Assembly: GCA_905236145.1 (NCBI GenBank)
Contig: CAJOOE010000022.1
Location: 1 to 17,735 of the forward strand
Length of the DNA: 17,735 bases
Reading direction: 5' to 3'
Source of the DNA: an uncultured Selenomonadaceae bacterium
GTDB lineage: Bacteria > Bacillota > Negativicutes > Selenomonadales > Selenomonadaceae
Shown: in pieces, positions 1 through 8,700 of the stretch
Layout: each line of letters opens with the position of its first letter
Numbering within the stretch: the stretch's first letter is position 1
Position numbers and translations under genes: made by a program
The notes under the pieces: model-generated
Databases searched by the model: none
What the model was told of the DNA's origin: nothing
Seen by the model: only the letters and a program-made list of their open reading frames with translations

Positions 1-26
1 GCGAGGTAGGTGGGGACTCCGTTTTA
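1..26 (-). pseudogene. argS: Continuation of argS beyond the in-frame TAA
   Basis: Reading the minus strand in the same frame past the TAA at 24-26 gives NGVPTYLA, which is the conserved stretch that normally follows VVIR plus one residue in arginyl-tRNA synthetases (the pattern is R-x-x-G-x-PTY). The gene is therefore interrupted by a single nonsense codon with no frameshift. A GAA (Glu) codon would be the simplest ancestor. The rest lies left of the window. Confidence 0.8.
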
Positions 27-944
27 GCGAATTACGACGCGATCCTTGTCGTCGCCGTATTTTGTGGAAGCAAGCCAAAGGGCGCCGTCCTTTTCGTAAA
101 TCGCACCTTTGTCCCGGAGAGTTTGAACGGCGGCGTTGACTTTATCCGGGTGCAAAGTCCTTTCGCTGAACCACTTGTCAAATTCAACCCGGAAATCCGA
201 CAAATCTTTTTTCAGTTCGGCAAGTTTTTCGGCGTAAGCAATATCCTGCAAAATTTTCAGGCGTTCTTCTTCCGGCAAGTTTAAATATTTGTCACCGTCA
301 CGCTCTATAATTTTTTTCGTCGTGTCGATAATGTCCGCACCGTGATAGCCGTCCGCCGGAAATTCGACTTCCCGCCCGAAAAGTTCAAGATAGCGGGCGT
401 TGACGGATTTTGCAAGATTTTCCATTTGATTGCCGGCATCATTTATATAATATTCGCTTTCGATATTGTAACCGGCGGCCCGCAAAATATTTACGATCGC
501 GGAACCTGCCGCCGCCCCTCTGCCGTGTCCGACGTGCAAAAGTCCGGTGGGATTGGCACTGACGTACTCTATTTGAATCGTCTTGTTGCCGCGATTTTCA
601 AGTTGACCGAAATTTTCTCCCGCCTCGTAAATCGTTTTAAATTCGTCGTAAATTACGTCGGGCTTGAGATAAAAATTCATAAAGCCCGCCCCGGCAATTT
701 CGATTTTTTCAAACCGGTTACCGGAAATTCTTTTCACAATTTCCTCCGCAATTTTTTTCGGTGCCGTCCCGAAAACTTTTGCCGACTGCATTGCAAAATT
801 TGTCGCGAAGTCGCCGAACTCTTTTTTCGGCGGGACTTCCAAGAAAATTTCCGGCAATTCTCCGGACGCTTTGAAAACTCCCTCATTCACGGCGGCAAGA
901 GCCGCATTTTTTATCTCTTCCGCAATTTTGTCTTTAATCTGCAT
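24..944 (-). CDS. argS: Arginyl-tRNA synthetase, N-terminal half, ended by an in-frame stop
   Basis: Class I aminoacyl-tRNA synthetase that charges tRNA-Arg in the cytoplasm. The product shows the N-terminal additional domain (about residues 1-110), then the catalytic entry SANPTGLLHVGHGRG, whose HVGH is the HIGH-type ATP motif, and the family segment GDDKDRVVIR at its end. Only 306 residues are encoded before a TAA at 24-26, against roughly 550-580 for the family; the KMSKS loop and the anticodon-binding domain are absent from this reading frame. I chose the ATG at 942-944 because an AAGGAGTG ribosome site lies just upstream; the in-frame GTG at 954-956 is part of that site. The gene diverges from the mla block. 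It may be a pseudogene, a sequence error or a read-through case. Family assignment is firm; functional status is not. Confidence 0.9.
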   Translation of the reverse strand: MQIKDKIAEEIKNAALAAVNEGVFKASGELPEIFLEVPPKKEFGDFATNFAMQSAKVFGTAPKKIAEEIVKRISGNRFEKIEIAGAGFMNFYLKPDVIYDEFKTIYEAGENFGQLENRGNKTIQIEYVSANPTGLLHVGHGRGAAAGSAIVNILRAAGYNIESEYYINDAGNQMENLAKSVNARYLELFGREVEFPADGYHGADIIDTTKKIIERDGDKYLNLPEEERLKILQDIAYAEKLAELKKDLSDFRVEFDKWFSERTLHPDKVNAAVQTLRDKGAIYEKDGALWLASTKYGDDKDRVVIR

Positions 945-986
945 AAAAGCGAACACTCCTTAAAAAAAAATCCTTGTTGCAACTCA

Positions 987-1014
987 ATTTTAACCGGTCA
1001 AAAATTTTTGTCAA
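987..1014 (-). promoter_or_regulatory. Probable argS promoter
   Basis: On the minus strand a perfect -35 TTGACA (1009-1014) is followed after 16 bases by TAAAAT (987-992). It lies about 43 bases upstream of the argS ATG, with the AAGGAGTG ribosome site between them. Confidence 0.6.
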
Positions 1015-1077
1015 GCCGCCGCAATCGACCGGGTAAAAAAGGGGAAAATTTTTTTGCCGCCCGTGTCCGGTCAACTG

Positions 1078-1105
1078 TTGAAAAAATTTTTCCGAATGTT
1101 ATAAT
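1078..1105 (+). promoter_or_regulatory. Promoter of the mlaF-led operon
   Basis: TTGAAA (1078-1083), a 16-base spacer and a consensus TATAAT (1100-1105) preceded by TG at 1097-1098, an extended -10 element. The predicted start near 1112 would leave a leader of about 45 bases before the ATG at 1158. It is the only strong promoter I see before the mlaF-mlaD-tolC run. It also shows that mlaF is first in its operon, with no permease gene ahead of it. Confidence 0.7.
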
Positions 1106-1157
1106 TGAGTCGAATTTCTGCACGGGCAAAGATTTTCTGTGAAAGTTGAGTTTATGC

Positions 1158-1883
1158 ATGATTAAGATTAAGAACGTAAGCAAATTTTTCGGAGAGAAAG
1201 CCGCCTTGAAAAACATAAATCTTGAAATTGCGGACGGTGAAACTTTGGCGGTTATAGGCGGGTCCGGCAGCGGCAAGTCCACACTTCTCCGGCTGATGAT
1301 CGGACTTATTCAACCTTCCTCCGGCGAAATTTGGATAGGCGACGACGAAATTTCAAAAATGAACGAAGAAGAAATGAACCGTGTACGCCGACGAATGGGA
1401 ATGGTCTTTCAATATTCCGCTCTTTTCGATTCGATGACGGTCGGGGACAATGTGGCTTTCGGTCTTGTCGAACACACCGATTACGACGAGGACACGATAA
1501 AAAAAATCGTTCGTGAAAAATTGTATCAGGTCGGCTTGGAAGGCGTGGAAAATTTGATGCCGAACGAACTTTCCGGCGGCATGAAAAAAAGGGTATCGCT
1601 TGCCAGAGCGTTGGCGTTCAATCCGGAAATAATTTTTTACGACGAGCCGAGTTCCGGATTGGATCCGGTGACGACCACAAGAATTGACGAATTGATTGTA
1701 AAAACTCAAAAGGATTTGGGGGTCACAAGCGTCGTCGTCACTCATGACATGGTAAGTGCCTGCAGAATTTCCGACAGAATAGCTATGGTTTATGAAGGGG
1801 ATTTGATTGCGGTCGATACGGTCGAAAATTTTAAACGGCTTGACGATCCGCGTATAAGAGATTTTTTCAGATTGACAGATTAA
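1158..1883 (+). CDS. mlaF: MlaF-type ABC transporter ATPase
   Basis: ATPase that would power a phospholipid transporter of the Mla type at the cytoplasmic face of the inner membrane. The 241-residue product has every ABC motif: Walker A GGSGSGKST at residues 34-42, signature LSGGMKKR at 138-145, Walker B ending in DE at 162-163 with EPSSGLD after it, and the switch His at 196 (VVVTHDM). The reading ...DEPSSGLDP followed by T/R-rich sequence is typical of MlaF rather than of amino-acid importers. I prefer the ATG at 1158; an in-frame TTG at 1146 is possible, and the ribosome site is weak for both. The gene is followed after 67 bases by an MCE (MlaD) gene, which supports the assignment. The partner permease MlaE, normally adjacent, is missing here. 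Confidence 0.85.
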   Translation: MIKIKNVSKFFGEKAALKNINLEIADGETLAVIGGSGSGKSTLLRLMIGLIQPSSGEIWIGDDEISKMNEEEMNRVRRRMGMVFQYSALFDSMTVGDNVAFGLVEHTDYDEDTIKKIVREKLYQVGLEGVENLMPNELSGGMKKRVSLARALAFNPEIIFYDEPSSGLDPVTTTRIDELIVKTQKDLGVTSVVVTHDMVSACRISDRIAMVYEGDLIAVDTVENFKRLDDPRIRDFFRLTD

Positions 1884-1887
1884 GGGG

Positions 1888-1934
1888 TTACGGGAGAATC
1901 GGAAAATCTTTCCGCCCTATCACTTGCCCCGTAA
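1888..1934 (+). promoter_or_regulatory. Hairpin in the mlaF-mlaD gap
   Basis: The 67-base gap contains a 7-bp inverted repeat, TTACGGG (1888-1894) with CCCGTAA (1928-1934). Nested inside it is a tight 6-bp hairpin, CGGAAA (1900-1905) with TTTCCG (1909-1914) and a 3-base loop. The outer arm ends directly before the mlaD ribosome site AAAGGAGGT (1935-1943). No T-run follows, so it is not a typical terminator; it could tune mlaD translation or mRNA stability. Role is inferred. Confidence 0.4.
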
Positions 1935-1950
1935 AAAGGAGGTATGAATA

Positions 1951-3231
1951 TTGTCGGTTGAGGCAAAAGTCGGAGCATTTACAATCGGAGGACTCATAAT
2001 GCTGGGGGCTGCAATTTTCGGGCTCGGCAATTTTAATTTAGGCTCCGACGGAGATTTTACCGTCTATGCGGGATTTAAACAAATTATAGGACTTGAACCG
2101 CAGGCGGCAGTCAGGTTGAGCGGCGTGCCCGTCGGTACCGTCACCGGAATAGCCAACGACGGCGGCGGTGTTACGCTCACCCTTGATATAAAGCCGGATG
2201 TAAAGATTCCGAAAAATTCCGTCGTCGGAATTGCGTCAAGCGGGGTCATGGGAGAAAAATTCGTAAATATAACGCCCGGGAAGGATAACGGCGAATATTT
2301 GCAAAACGGCGATTATGTTTACGGCGTTGACGAGGCGGGAATGGATTCGATGTTTGAAAATATGTCGAAGGTCATGGACAAGGTTGAAGTCCTGCTGAAC
2401 TCCGTGAATAAAATTGCCGGCAACGAAGATTTTCAAAAATCAGTCGTCGAAATGACCGAAAACATGAAAGAGGCATCCGGACACATGAGCGGCTTGATGG
2501 AGTCGCTGGAAAAAGTTTCAAAGGGCAACGAAGAGAACATAAATCAAATTATTTCGCAAATGAACAGCTTGCTTGCAAGTATGAACGGGACGATGGCAAA
2601 CGTCGAACACATGACCGCGAACATGGATAAATTTGCCGGAGATCCTCAAACTGCGGAAGATTTGAAAAAAACTTTGGCAAACGTAGCCGAAACTTCAAAA
2701 AATGTCGCAAGTATGGCGGAGAATATGAATAAGGTCATGGGAGATCCTCAAACTGCGGAAGATTTGAAAGCGACGATAAGCAACGCCCGGAGCTTGAGCG
2801 AAAAAGCGGATAAAATGCTCGGAAAAATTTCAAAGGTTGACGTGCAGCCCTCAGTTGATATATTATACAGCGGCGGTAAATCGAATTGGACGGCGGGAGT
2901 AAATCTTGACTTGACAACCGAAAAAAACTCCCTGAACTTGGGAGTTGAGGATATAGGCAACAAGTCAAAACTCAACGCACAGGTCGGAGCGAGGACAAAG
3001 GCGGTCGGAGCGAGAGCGGGAATAATTGCCGGAAAACCGGGTATAGGAGCGGATATTTACGCCGGCAAGAATTTAAAAATTTCCGCAGAGGCTTACGACT
3101 TGAACGACGCTCGACTTCGACTCAAATCTCAAATCAAAGTTGCCGACGAAACCTATCTTATCGGCGAAATTCGTGATGTTACGGGCAGGGAGAGTCGTGC
3201 GGCTTACATAGGAATAAAACAGGCTTTCTAA
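1951..3231 (+). CDS. mlaD: Long MlaD-like MCE protein with coiled coil and barrel-like C-terminus
   Basis: MCE proteins form hexameric lipid channels in the periplasm. The 426-residue product has an N-terminal membrane anchor (about residues 7-28), an MCE domain (about 33-115, including LEPQAAVRLSGVPVGTV and IKPDVKIPKNS), a long Met/Asn-rich helical region (about 125-290) and a C-terminal part (about 295-426) of alternating beta-strand-like sequence ending in Phe, as outer-membrane strands often do. E. coli MlaD is under 200 residues and lacks the last two parts. This layout matches the trans-envelope MlaD described for Veillonella, in which helices span the periplasm and the tail enters the outer membrane. 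The start is TTG, fixed by AAAGGAGGT eight bases upstream; the ATG at 1944 is out of frame. A 34-residue unit is duplicated in the helix. Confidence 0.87.
   Translation: MSVEAKVGAFTIGGLIMLGAAIFGLGNFNLGSDGDFTVYAGFKQIIGLEPQAAVRLSGVPVGTVTGIANDGGGVTLTLDIKPDVKIPKNSVVGIASSGVMGEKFVNITPGKDNGEYLQNGDYVYGVDEAGMDSMFENMSKVMDKVEVLLNSVNKIAGNEDFQKSVVEMTENMKEASGHMSGLMESLEKVSKGNEENINQIISQMNSLLASMNGTMANVEHMTANMDKFAGDPQTAEDLKKTLANVAETSKNVASMAENMNKVMGDPQTAEDLKATISNARSLSEKADKMLGKISKVDVQPSVDILYSGGKSNWTAGVNLDLTTEKNSLNLGVEDIGNKSKLNAQVGARTKAVGARAGIIAGKPGIGADIYAGKNLKISAEAYDLNDARLRLKSQIKVADETYLIGEIRDVTGRESRAAYIGIKQAF
2638..2769 (+). repeat. Tandem 34-codon duplication inside mlaD
   Basis: A 30-base core is identical at 2638-2667 and 2740-2769, exactly 102 bases (34 codons) apart, and encodes GDPQTAEDLK at residues 230-239 and 264-273. 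Flanking residues also match loosely (NMDKFAGDPQ and NMNKVMGDPQ). The exact DNA identity points to recent duplication or gene conversion within the long helical part. Confidence 0.85.
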
Positions 3232-3295
3232 AGTAAATTTAATTTTTAAAGGTTATACTTCGGAAAAAAGTTTTAACCGGCAGGAGGTTTTTAAG

Positions 3296-4795
3296 TTGAA
3301 AATTGTAAACGGGATAAAGAAAAAATTTCTTTCAAAAAGATTGTCTGCACTCGTCGCGGCGGGATTGATGACTTTATCTTTCGGCACTGCGGACGCGGCA
3401 ACGGTCAATTTGAATCTTGACGAAACAATTCAGCGGGCATTTGAAAACAATCGTACAATCAAACAGGCGGTTGCAGACAGAGAGGCTGCAGCTTGGAATT
3501 TGAGTACAGCCCGCCGCCGTTCAAATCCCACTTTAAGCTGGGACACCACTGCTCAAAAAGTCGGCGGCAAATATTACGACAATCTGGGTTACAATCGGGC
3601 GTTCAACAATACCGCGTCAATCGGTATGCCGATTTACATGGGCGGTCAGTTGAAGGCGGCAAGAGAGTCCGCAAAATACGCCTTGAACAGTGCAGACCTT
3701 GAACTCGAAAACACTTTGCAAAACGTCAAACTTCAGGCGACTTCCTATTATTTCCAAGTCCTTCAGTACAGAAATTTGATTGAAGTTCGCGAAGAGGCGG
3801 TCAAGACTTTGCAGGAGCATTTGAAGAACGTCAACGCTCAATTCAGAGTCGGTACCGTTGCGAAATCCGACGTTCTCGCTTCACAGGTCGAACTTGCAAA
3901 CGAACAACAGGCACTTGTCACCACTCAAAATACTTATGACGTTGCCGTCGCCACCCTGAATAATTTTATCGGACTTCCGGCTGACACGATTCTTCAACCG
4001 GCAGACACTTTGACTTATAATAAATATAATTTGACTTTGGGCGGTTGTACGGCTTATGCTCTGGAAAATCGTGCGGATATTGCGGCGGCGGATTATGCAG
4101 TCAAACAGGCGGAACAGGCGAAAAAATCCGCAAAGGCGGGTTATCGTCCGACAGTAAGTGCATCGGCGACAAAGGGCATTACGGGCAAGAGTGTTTTCAA
4201 AGACGATATAACGGATCAATGGACTGCAGGATTGAGTGCGTCGTGGAATATTTTTGACGGCGGCGTGACTTCTTCGCAAGTCCACGCAGCCGATGCGGCT
4301 TTGTCAAGAGCAAAAGAGACCGCCGCAAAGACTCGTGAGGACGTACAACTTGACGTGCAATCTTATTTCCTGCAACTTAAAGCGGCAGAAAAAAATATTT
4401 CCACAACTCAAACTTCCGTCGCTCTTGCGGAAGAAGATTATAAAATCGCTCAAGTCCGTTATGCCGCCGGCGTGGGTACAAACTTGGACGTTATGGACGC
4501 GTCAAGAAAATTGACTGAGGCAAAGACAAATTACTTCTCGGCTCTCTACACTTACAACACGGCGAAAGCGTCACTCGACAGATATATGGGTATCCCGGTC
4601 GGAATTGACGTTACCCGCTATGTCGCTGCCGAACAAGACGGAAAGACGGCAAATAAAGCCCGTGAAGATGCGGCAATCGAATCGGAAGCCGGCGAAGTGC
4701 CGACAATCGGCGAAGTCGCTCCGGTCGTTACGATAGACCTTGAACAATCTTCGCCGTTGCCTTCCGAAACCGTCGAGCAGGAACTGACGAAATAA
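3296..4795 (+). CDS. tolC: TolC-family outer membrane efflux protein
   Basis: Outer-membrane duct protein, normally a trimer with a beta-barrel and a long periplasmic helical tunnel, that works with inner-membrane exporters. The 499-residue product begins with a basic stretch and a hydrophobic signal peptide probably cleaved after TADA (near residue 34). Two repeated outer-membrane-efflux (OEP) halves follow, about residues 40-235 and 250-450, each with the family helical pattern (for example VGTVAKSDVLASQVELANEQQAL and VGTNLDVMDASRKLTEA). A tail of about 45 residues is acidic and Pro/Glu-rich, unlike most of the family. The start is TTG, set by AGGAGGT at 3282-3288. No adaptor or pump gene is adjacent, so the substrate is unknown. 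It is probably cotranscribed with mlaF-mlaD. Confidence 0.9.
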   Translation: MKIVNGIKKKFLSKRLSALVAAGLMTLSFGTADAATVNLNLDETIQRAFENNRTIKQAVADREAAAWNLSTARRRSNPTLSWDTTAQKVGGKYYDNLGYNRAFNNTASIGMPIYMGGQLKAARESAKYALNSADLELENTLQNVKLQATSYYFQVLQYRNLIEVREEAVKTLQEHLKNVNAQFRVGTVAKSDVLASQVELANEQQALVTTQNTYDVAVATLNNFIGLPADTILQPADTLTYNKYNLTLGGCTAYALENRADIAAADYAVKQAEQAKKSAKAGYRPTVSASATKGITGKSVFKDDITDQWTAGLSASWNIFDGGVTSSQVHAADAALSRAKETAAKTREDVQLDVQSYFLQLKAAEKNISTTQTSVALAEEDYKIAQVRYAAGVGTNLDVMDASRKLTEAKTNYFSALYTYNTAKASLDRYMGIPVGIDVTRYVAAEQDGKTANKAREDAAIESEAGEVPTIGEVAPVVTIDLEQSSPLPSETVEQELTK

Positions 4796-4826
4796 TTTCA
4801 CAATTTTATGCAAAGAATTTTGAATT

Positions 4827-4874
4827 TCCGGCACGGAGGATTTTTTATCCCGCCGTTTCCGGATTGATTTTTTT
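4827..4874 (+). terminator. Possible rho-independent terminator after tolC
   Basis: An imperfect stem pairs TCCGG (4827-4831), CGG (4834-4836) and GGAT (4838-4841) with ATCC (4847-4850), CCG (4853-4855) and CCGGA (4859-4863), around a T-rich loop. A run of seven T (4868-4874) follows after four bases. The internal loops make it weaker than the terminators at 15264 and 16231, so read-through into the next gene is likely. Confidence 0.45.
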
Positions 4875-4906
4875 GCGGAGCAAAGATTTAAGGGGATTGA
4901 TTCAGA

Positions 4907-5716
4907 TTGGATTTTAAAATTATTGATGCACATTTGCATTTTGCAAAAGCAGATTATTTTGACGAAATTGCGATTAAAGCCGGTCATAAAAATACTCCGG
5001 AACATTTGCGGGCATTTTACGAAAAACTCGGAATTGTTCGCGGCGTGGTTATGGGAAATTCCATACGGCTTGACGAATGTAATTATCCGGATTTTTTGAG
5101 TTATTGCGTCGGGCTTGACACAATTACGGACGGCAATTTTTCCGATAAACTTTCTCTTGTCGAAGAACATTTGAAAAGGCGGGAATGTGTCGGGATAAAA
5201 CTTTATCCGGGTTACAGGTATTTTTACATTTACGACGATTCCCTTGCACCTTTATACAAACTTGCCGTAAAATATAACAAACCCGTTGCCGTTCATATGG
5301 GAATGACGGCGATGAGTTCCGCTCTTTTGAAATATTCTCACCCGCTTGTCATGGACGAGGCGGCGGTAAAATTTCCGGAAGTTCAATTTGTCATGTGTCA
5401 TTTCGGCTGTCCGCACTTTTGCGATGCGGCGGCGGTTTTGGAAAAAAATCCGAATGTCGCGGCGGATCTCAGCGGACTTATCGAAGGAAAAATTTCGGAT
5501 TTTGAAATTTTTCGGGAAAAGGCGAAATTTTATATCGAACAACTTCGCGGTTGGCTGAGTTATCCGGATTCTTTTGAAAGAATAATGTTCGGGACGGATT
5601 GGCCGCTTGCAAATTTGGAGGACTATATAAATTTTGTCAAAGAAGTCATACCGGAAAGCGAATACAAAAAAGTTTTTCATGACAATGCGGCAAGAATTTA
5701 TTTTTCCGACATATAA
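4907..5716 (+). CDS. Amidohydrolase-family (TIM-barrel) metal-dependent hydrolase
   Basis: Probable cytoplasmic hydrolase or decarboxylase of the amidohydrolase-2 type; the substrate cannot be read from sequence. The 269 residues fit a single TIM barrel. Metal-site candidates are visible in the usual order: DAHLHF (His9 and His11) after strand 1, His130 in VAVHMGM, His165 in MCHFGC, and Asp231 in FGTDWPLAN. No signal peptide is present. I chose the TTG at 4907 because it puts the first strand (FKIIDAHLH) at the N-terminus as in the family and follows AAGGGGA (4890-4896). The gene sits between tolC and tamB and is followed after 30 bases by tamB, so it is probably cotranscribed. Nothing in its sequence ties it to the envelope. 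Confidence 0.82.
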   Translation: MDFKIIDAHLHFAKADYFDEIAIKAGHKNTPEHLRAFYEKLGIVRGVVMGNSIRLDECNYPDFLSYCVGLDTITDGNFSDKLSLVEEHLKRRECVGIKLYPGYRYFYIYDDSLAPLYKLAVKYNKPVAVHMGMTAMSSALLKYSHPLVMDEAAVKFPEVQFVMCHFGCPHFCDAAAVLEKNPNVAADLSGLIEGKISDFEIFREKAKFYIEQLRGWLSYPDSFERIMFGTDWPLANLEDYINFVKEVIPESEYKKVFHDNAARIYFSDI

Positions 5717-5746
5717 ATTTTTGATTTTTTGGGGAGGTTTGAACGC

Positions 5747-8700
5747 GTGAACGGTATCGCAAAAGCAATCGGCGGAATATTGACGGCAACGGCAGTTACC
5801 GGCGGTCTTTTCGTATCCTCTCAACGCGATGCTATATTTGAAAAAATTACGACGAAGATTGAAGAAACGGCAAGCGAGAAACTCGGAATACCGGTCGAAG
5901 TCGGCGATATGGAAATAAGCGATTTTAATATTTTTTCACCCGCCGATATAATTATTCGCGATATAGAAATTTTTGACAAAAATTCCGAGCGTATTGCAAA
6001 ACTTGACGAAACGCAGGTCAAATTGAAAGTTTTAAACGTGACTTCCGACCCCGTTGCCGCAGTGGACAATATCGACATAAACGGTGCGGAAGTGAACATA
6101 AAAAAGAGAACGGACGGCTCATGGAATTTTGACGACATAAAGACGGAGAGCGAAGGCGAAACGACTTTTGACGCGAAAATAAATTTGACCGGCGGCAAAA
6201 TAAACGCCGATATTGACGGCAAAAAAATTTCCGTCGAAGATATAAATGCGTCTGCCGATTGTGCGGACATAAATGCGATTGAAACCGAAGTTTCCGCAAA
6301 AACTCTCGGCTCAAACATTTCCGCAACCGGAACGGTCGGAGCGGTCAAACAAATTGTAAATGCCCGTGCGGATAAAATTGACGTTGCAAAAATCATTCCT
6401 TACCTGCCCGCCGATTTGATTCCGGAGAATGTGGAAATTCACGGCGGGAATGTTTCCGACGCAAAAATAAATGTTTACCGTCGCGATGCAATTTTGAGTT
6501 ACGGCGGGTCGGCGAATTTTTCCGATGTTGCCGTAAAAGTCGAAGATACGGAAATTGAAAAAATTACCGGCGAAACAACTTTCACCGATTCGGAATTGAA
6601 TATAAATGCGTCCGCAGAGTCCGAAGGTCAAAAGGCAAAGGCTTACGGGAAAATTTACCTTGACACCGACGAGCCTTATTTTAATGTTCATGCGGAGTCG
6701 GACAGTTTCAATCCTTCTGCGGTAATAAAAAATCTCGGCTTGGATTGTGCGGCAAAATTTAAAGCTCACTTGACCGGCACGGTAAAAAATCCGGTCGTCG
6801 TCGCCGATATTTCGGCACCGAAAATTTCCTATGAAAATCTCACGGCTTACAATGCAAGCACAAAAATGAAGTATGAAAACAATTCCGTCCACCTTGCCGA
6901 TATAAAAGCCGAAACTTTCGGCGGCAGAATTTCCGGAGAGGCGGATTTGGATGCGGAAAATTTGAATTACAACGCCCATGTAAAAGCCGACGGATTGGAC
7001 GTTGAAGGCTTGAAAGATTTTGCACAAATTGATTTGCCGGTCGGCGGAAAACTTTTTGCAAACTTGGGAATAAACGGGGTCGGCAAGGATATGCAGGCTT
7101 TGAAAGTTTACGGCTCGGCGACCGCAACCGACGTAAATTATTCCGGTATTCAAATAAATTCTGCGGATACTTCTTTCTATTTGAACGGCGACGATTTGAA
7201 AATAGATTTTTTGAGTTTGGCACTTCCGAACAGAGGGTCTTTGGGAGCGGAAGGAACGATAACCGATTTAAAAAAACTTGACCTTGCATTTTACGGCGGT
7301 CATGTGGATATGTCGCTTGCAAAAAAATTAAATGAACTCGTCGATGTTTCCGGGCTTGCCGATTTTAAAGGGACAGTTCACGGAGATTCCGACAACCCCG
7401 ATATAGATTTAAAATTTTCCGCTGTGGACAATTCAAAACACGAAGGAGAAAAATTCAAGGGCGAACTTTTCAAACAACCTTACGACTCTTTGGCTTTCAA
7501 TGCGTCGGGAAGTTTGGCGGGAGTCCGGGTGGATAAATTTGACATGGTTAAGAACGGAAAAACCGTCTGGCTCGTGCAGGGCAGTGCCGGATTTGTCGGA
7601 GAGAAAAAATTGGATTTGCAAATTGACACGATGGGAGCAAGGGCGGAAAATATTGTCGCTCTCGTCGCTCCGGATCAAGAACTTACCGGAAACGTCGATA
7701 ATATCGTAAAAATTACCGGAACTCTTGACGCACCGAATATTGTGGGATATATTCACTTTTGGCGAGGATCTTATCGCGGAATTTTGGTAAACGGAATGGA
7801 CGGAGATTATTTCATGGAAGGCAACAAAATAAGACTCCGAGACTTCCGAATTTTATCCCCGATGGTTGATATGGTTTTAAACGGGACGCTTGACATGGTG
7901 ACGGAGGAAATGGATTTTGTCGTCGAAGGACGCGAAATAAATTTGAAACGATTTGAAGGAAAATTTCCGGACGGCTACCCGGTTGAAGGAACGGGAAAAT
8001 TTTTGGGGACGATTGCGGGAAGTTTGAGCCACCCGATTTTTGACGGGAGCCTTGACGCAGATAAATTTGTCTTGAACGGCGTGGAACTTTCAAATATACA
8101 CGGTCATGTCGGACTTGAAGGCACAAGATTTTTCCTCGACGAATTTTCATTCAATCAGGGAGAAGGGATTTACACGGTTTTTGCCTCCGCAGATACCGCG
8201 ACGGAAGTTTTGAACGGTCATTTGAGTTTGGAAAATATCGACATTCCGGAACTTTTCGCTCTGGCAAATACCCGAACAAAATTGCTTGAAGGAAAATTGA
8301 CCGGTGAAGTAAACCTCGGCGGCAGCATGAATAACCCTTCCGTCAATCTCACCGGCGAAATTCCGACCGGAACATTTGCCGGCTTTGATATTCACGGCAT
8401 TGACCTTGAAATCAACCTGCTGAACAATATAATTTACTTCAATAAATTTGAAGGTAAGCAGGGAGAACTCGGCGATTTCAATTTGGCGGGAACGGCGGAT
8501 ATTTCCGGCCCGCTGGCTTTGAATCTTGCCGCTCACAATCTCGCTCTCGGTATGTTTTCTTCGGCGGCGGGTTTGAAAAATGAAGTTGACGGCACGGCAA
8601 ATATTGAGGCGACGATAGGCGGCGTTGTTTTAAATCCGAAAGCCGACGCTTTGATAACGGCGACCGGCGGAGTGGACGGAGCGAATTTCGATTTGCTGAA

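Noticed and set aside
342..1142. 266-codon open frame on the plus strand opposite argS
   Set aside because: It lies antisense to a well-supported argS frame and runs through the divergent promoter region; its composition has no recognisable domain.
1944..1961. ATG at 1944 near mlaD
   Set aside because: It is out of frame, one base after the ribosome site, and reaches TGA after five codons.
3254..3259. TATACT as a -10 box for the tolC-family gene
   Set aside because: No -35-like sequence is found 16-18 bases upstream; the gene is more likely read through from mlaF-mlaD.
5729..5746. TTG at 5729 as the tamB start
   Set aside because: It overlaps the GGGGAGGT ribosome site at 5731-5738, which serves the GTG at 5747.
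6311..7153. Long antisense frames inside tamB (for example 280 codons here, and 5821-6396)
   Set aside because: They mirror the repetitive codon use of tamB, have no ribosome site and resemble no family.
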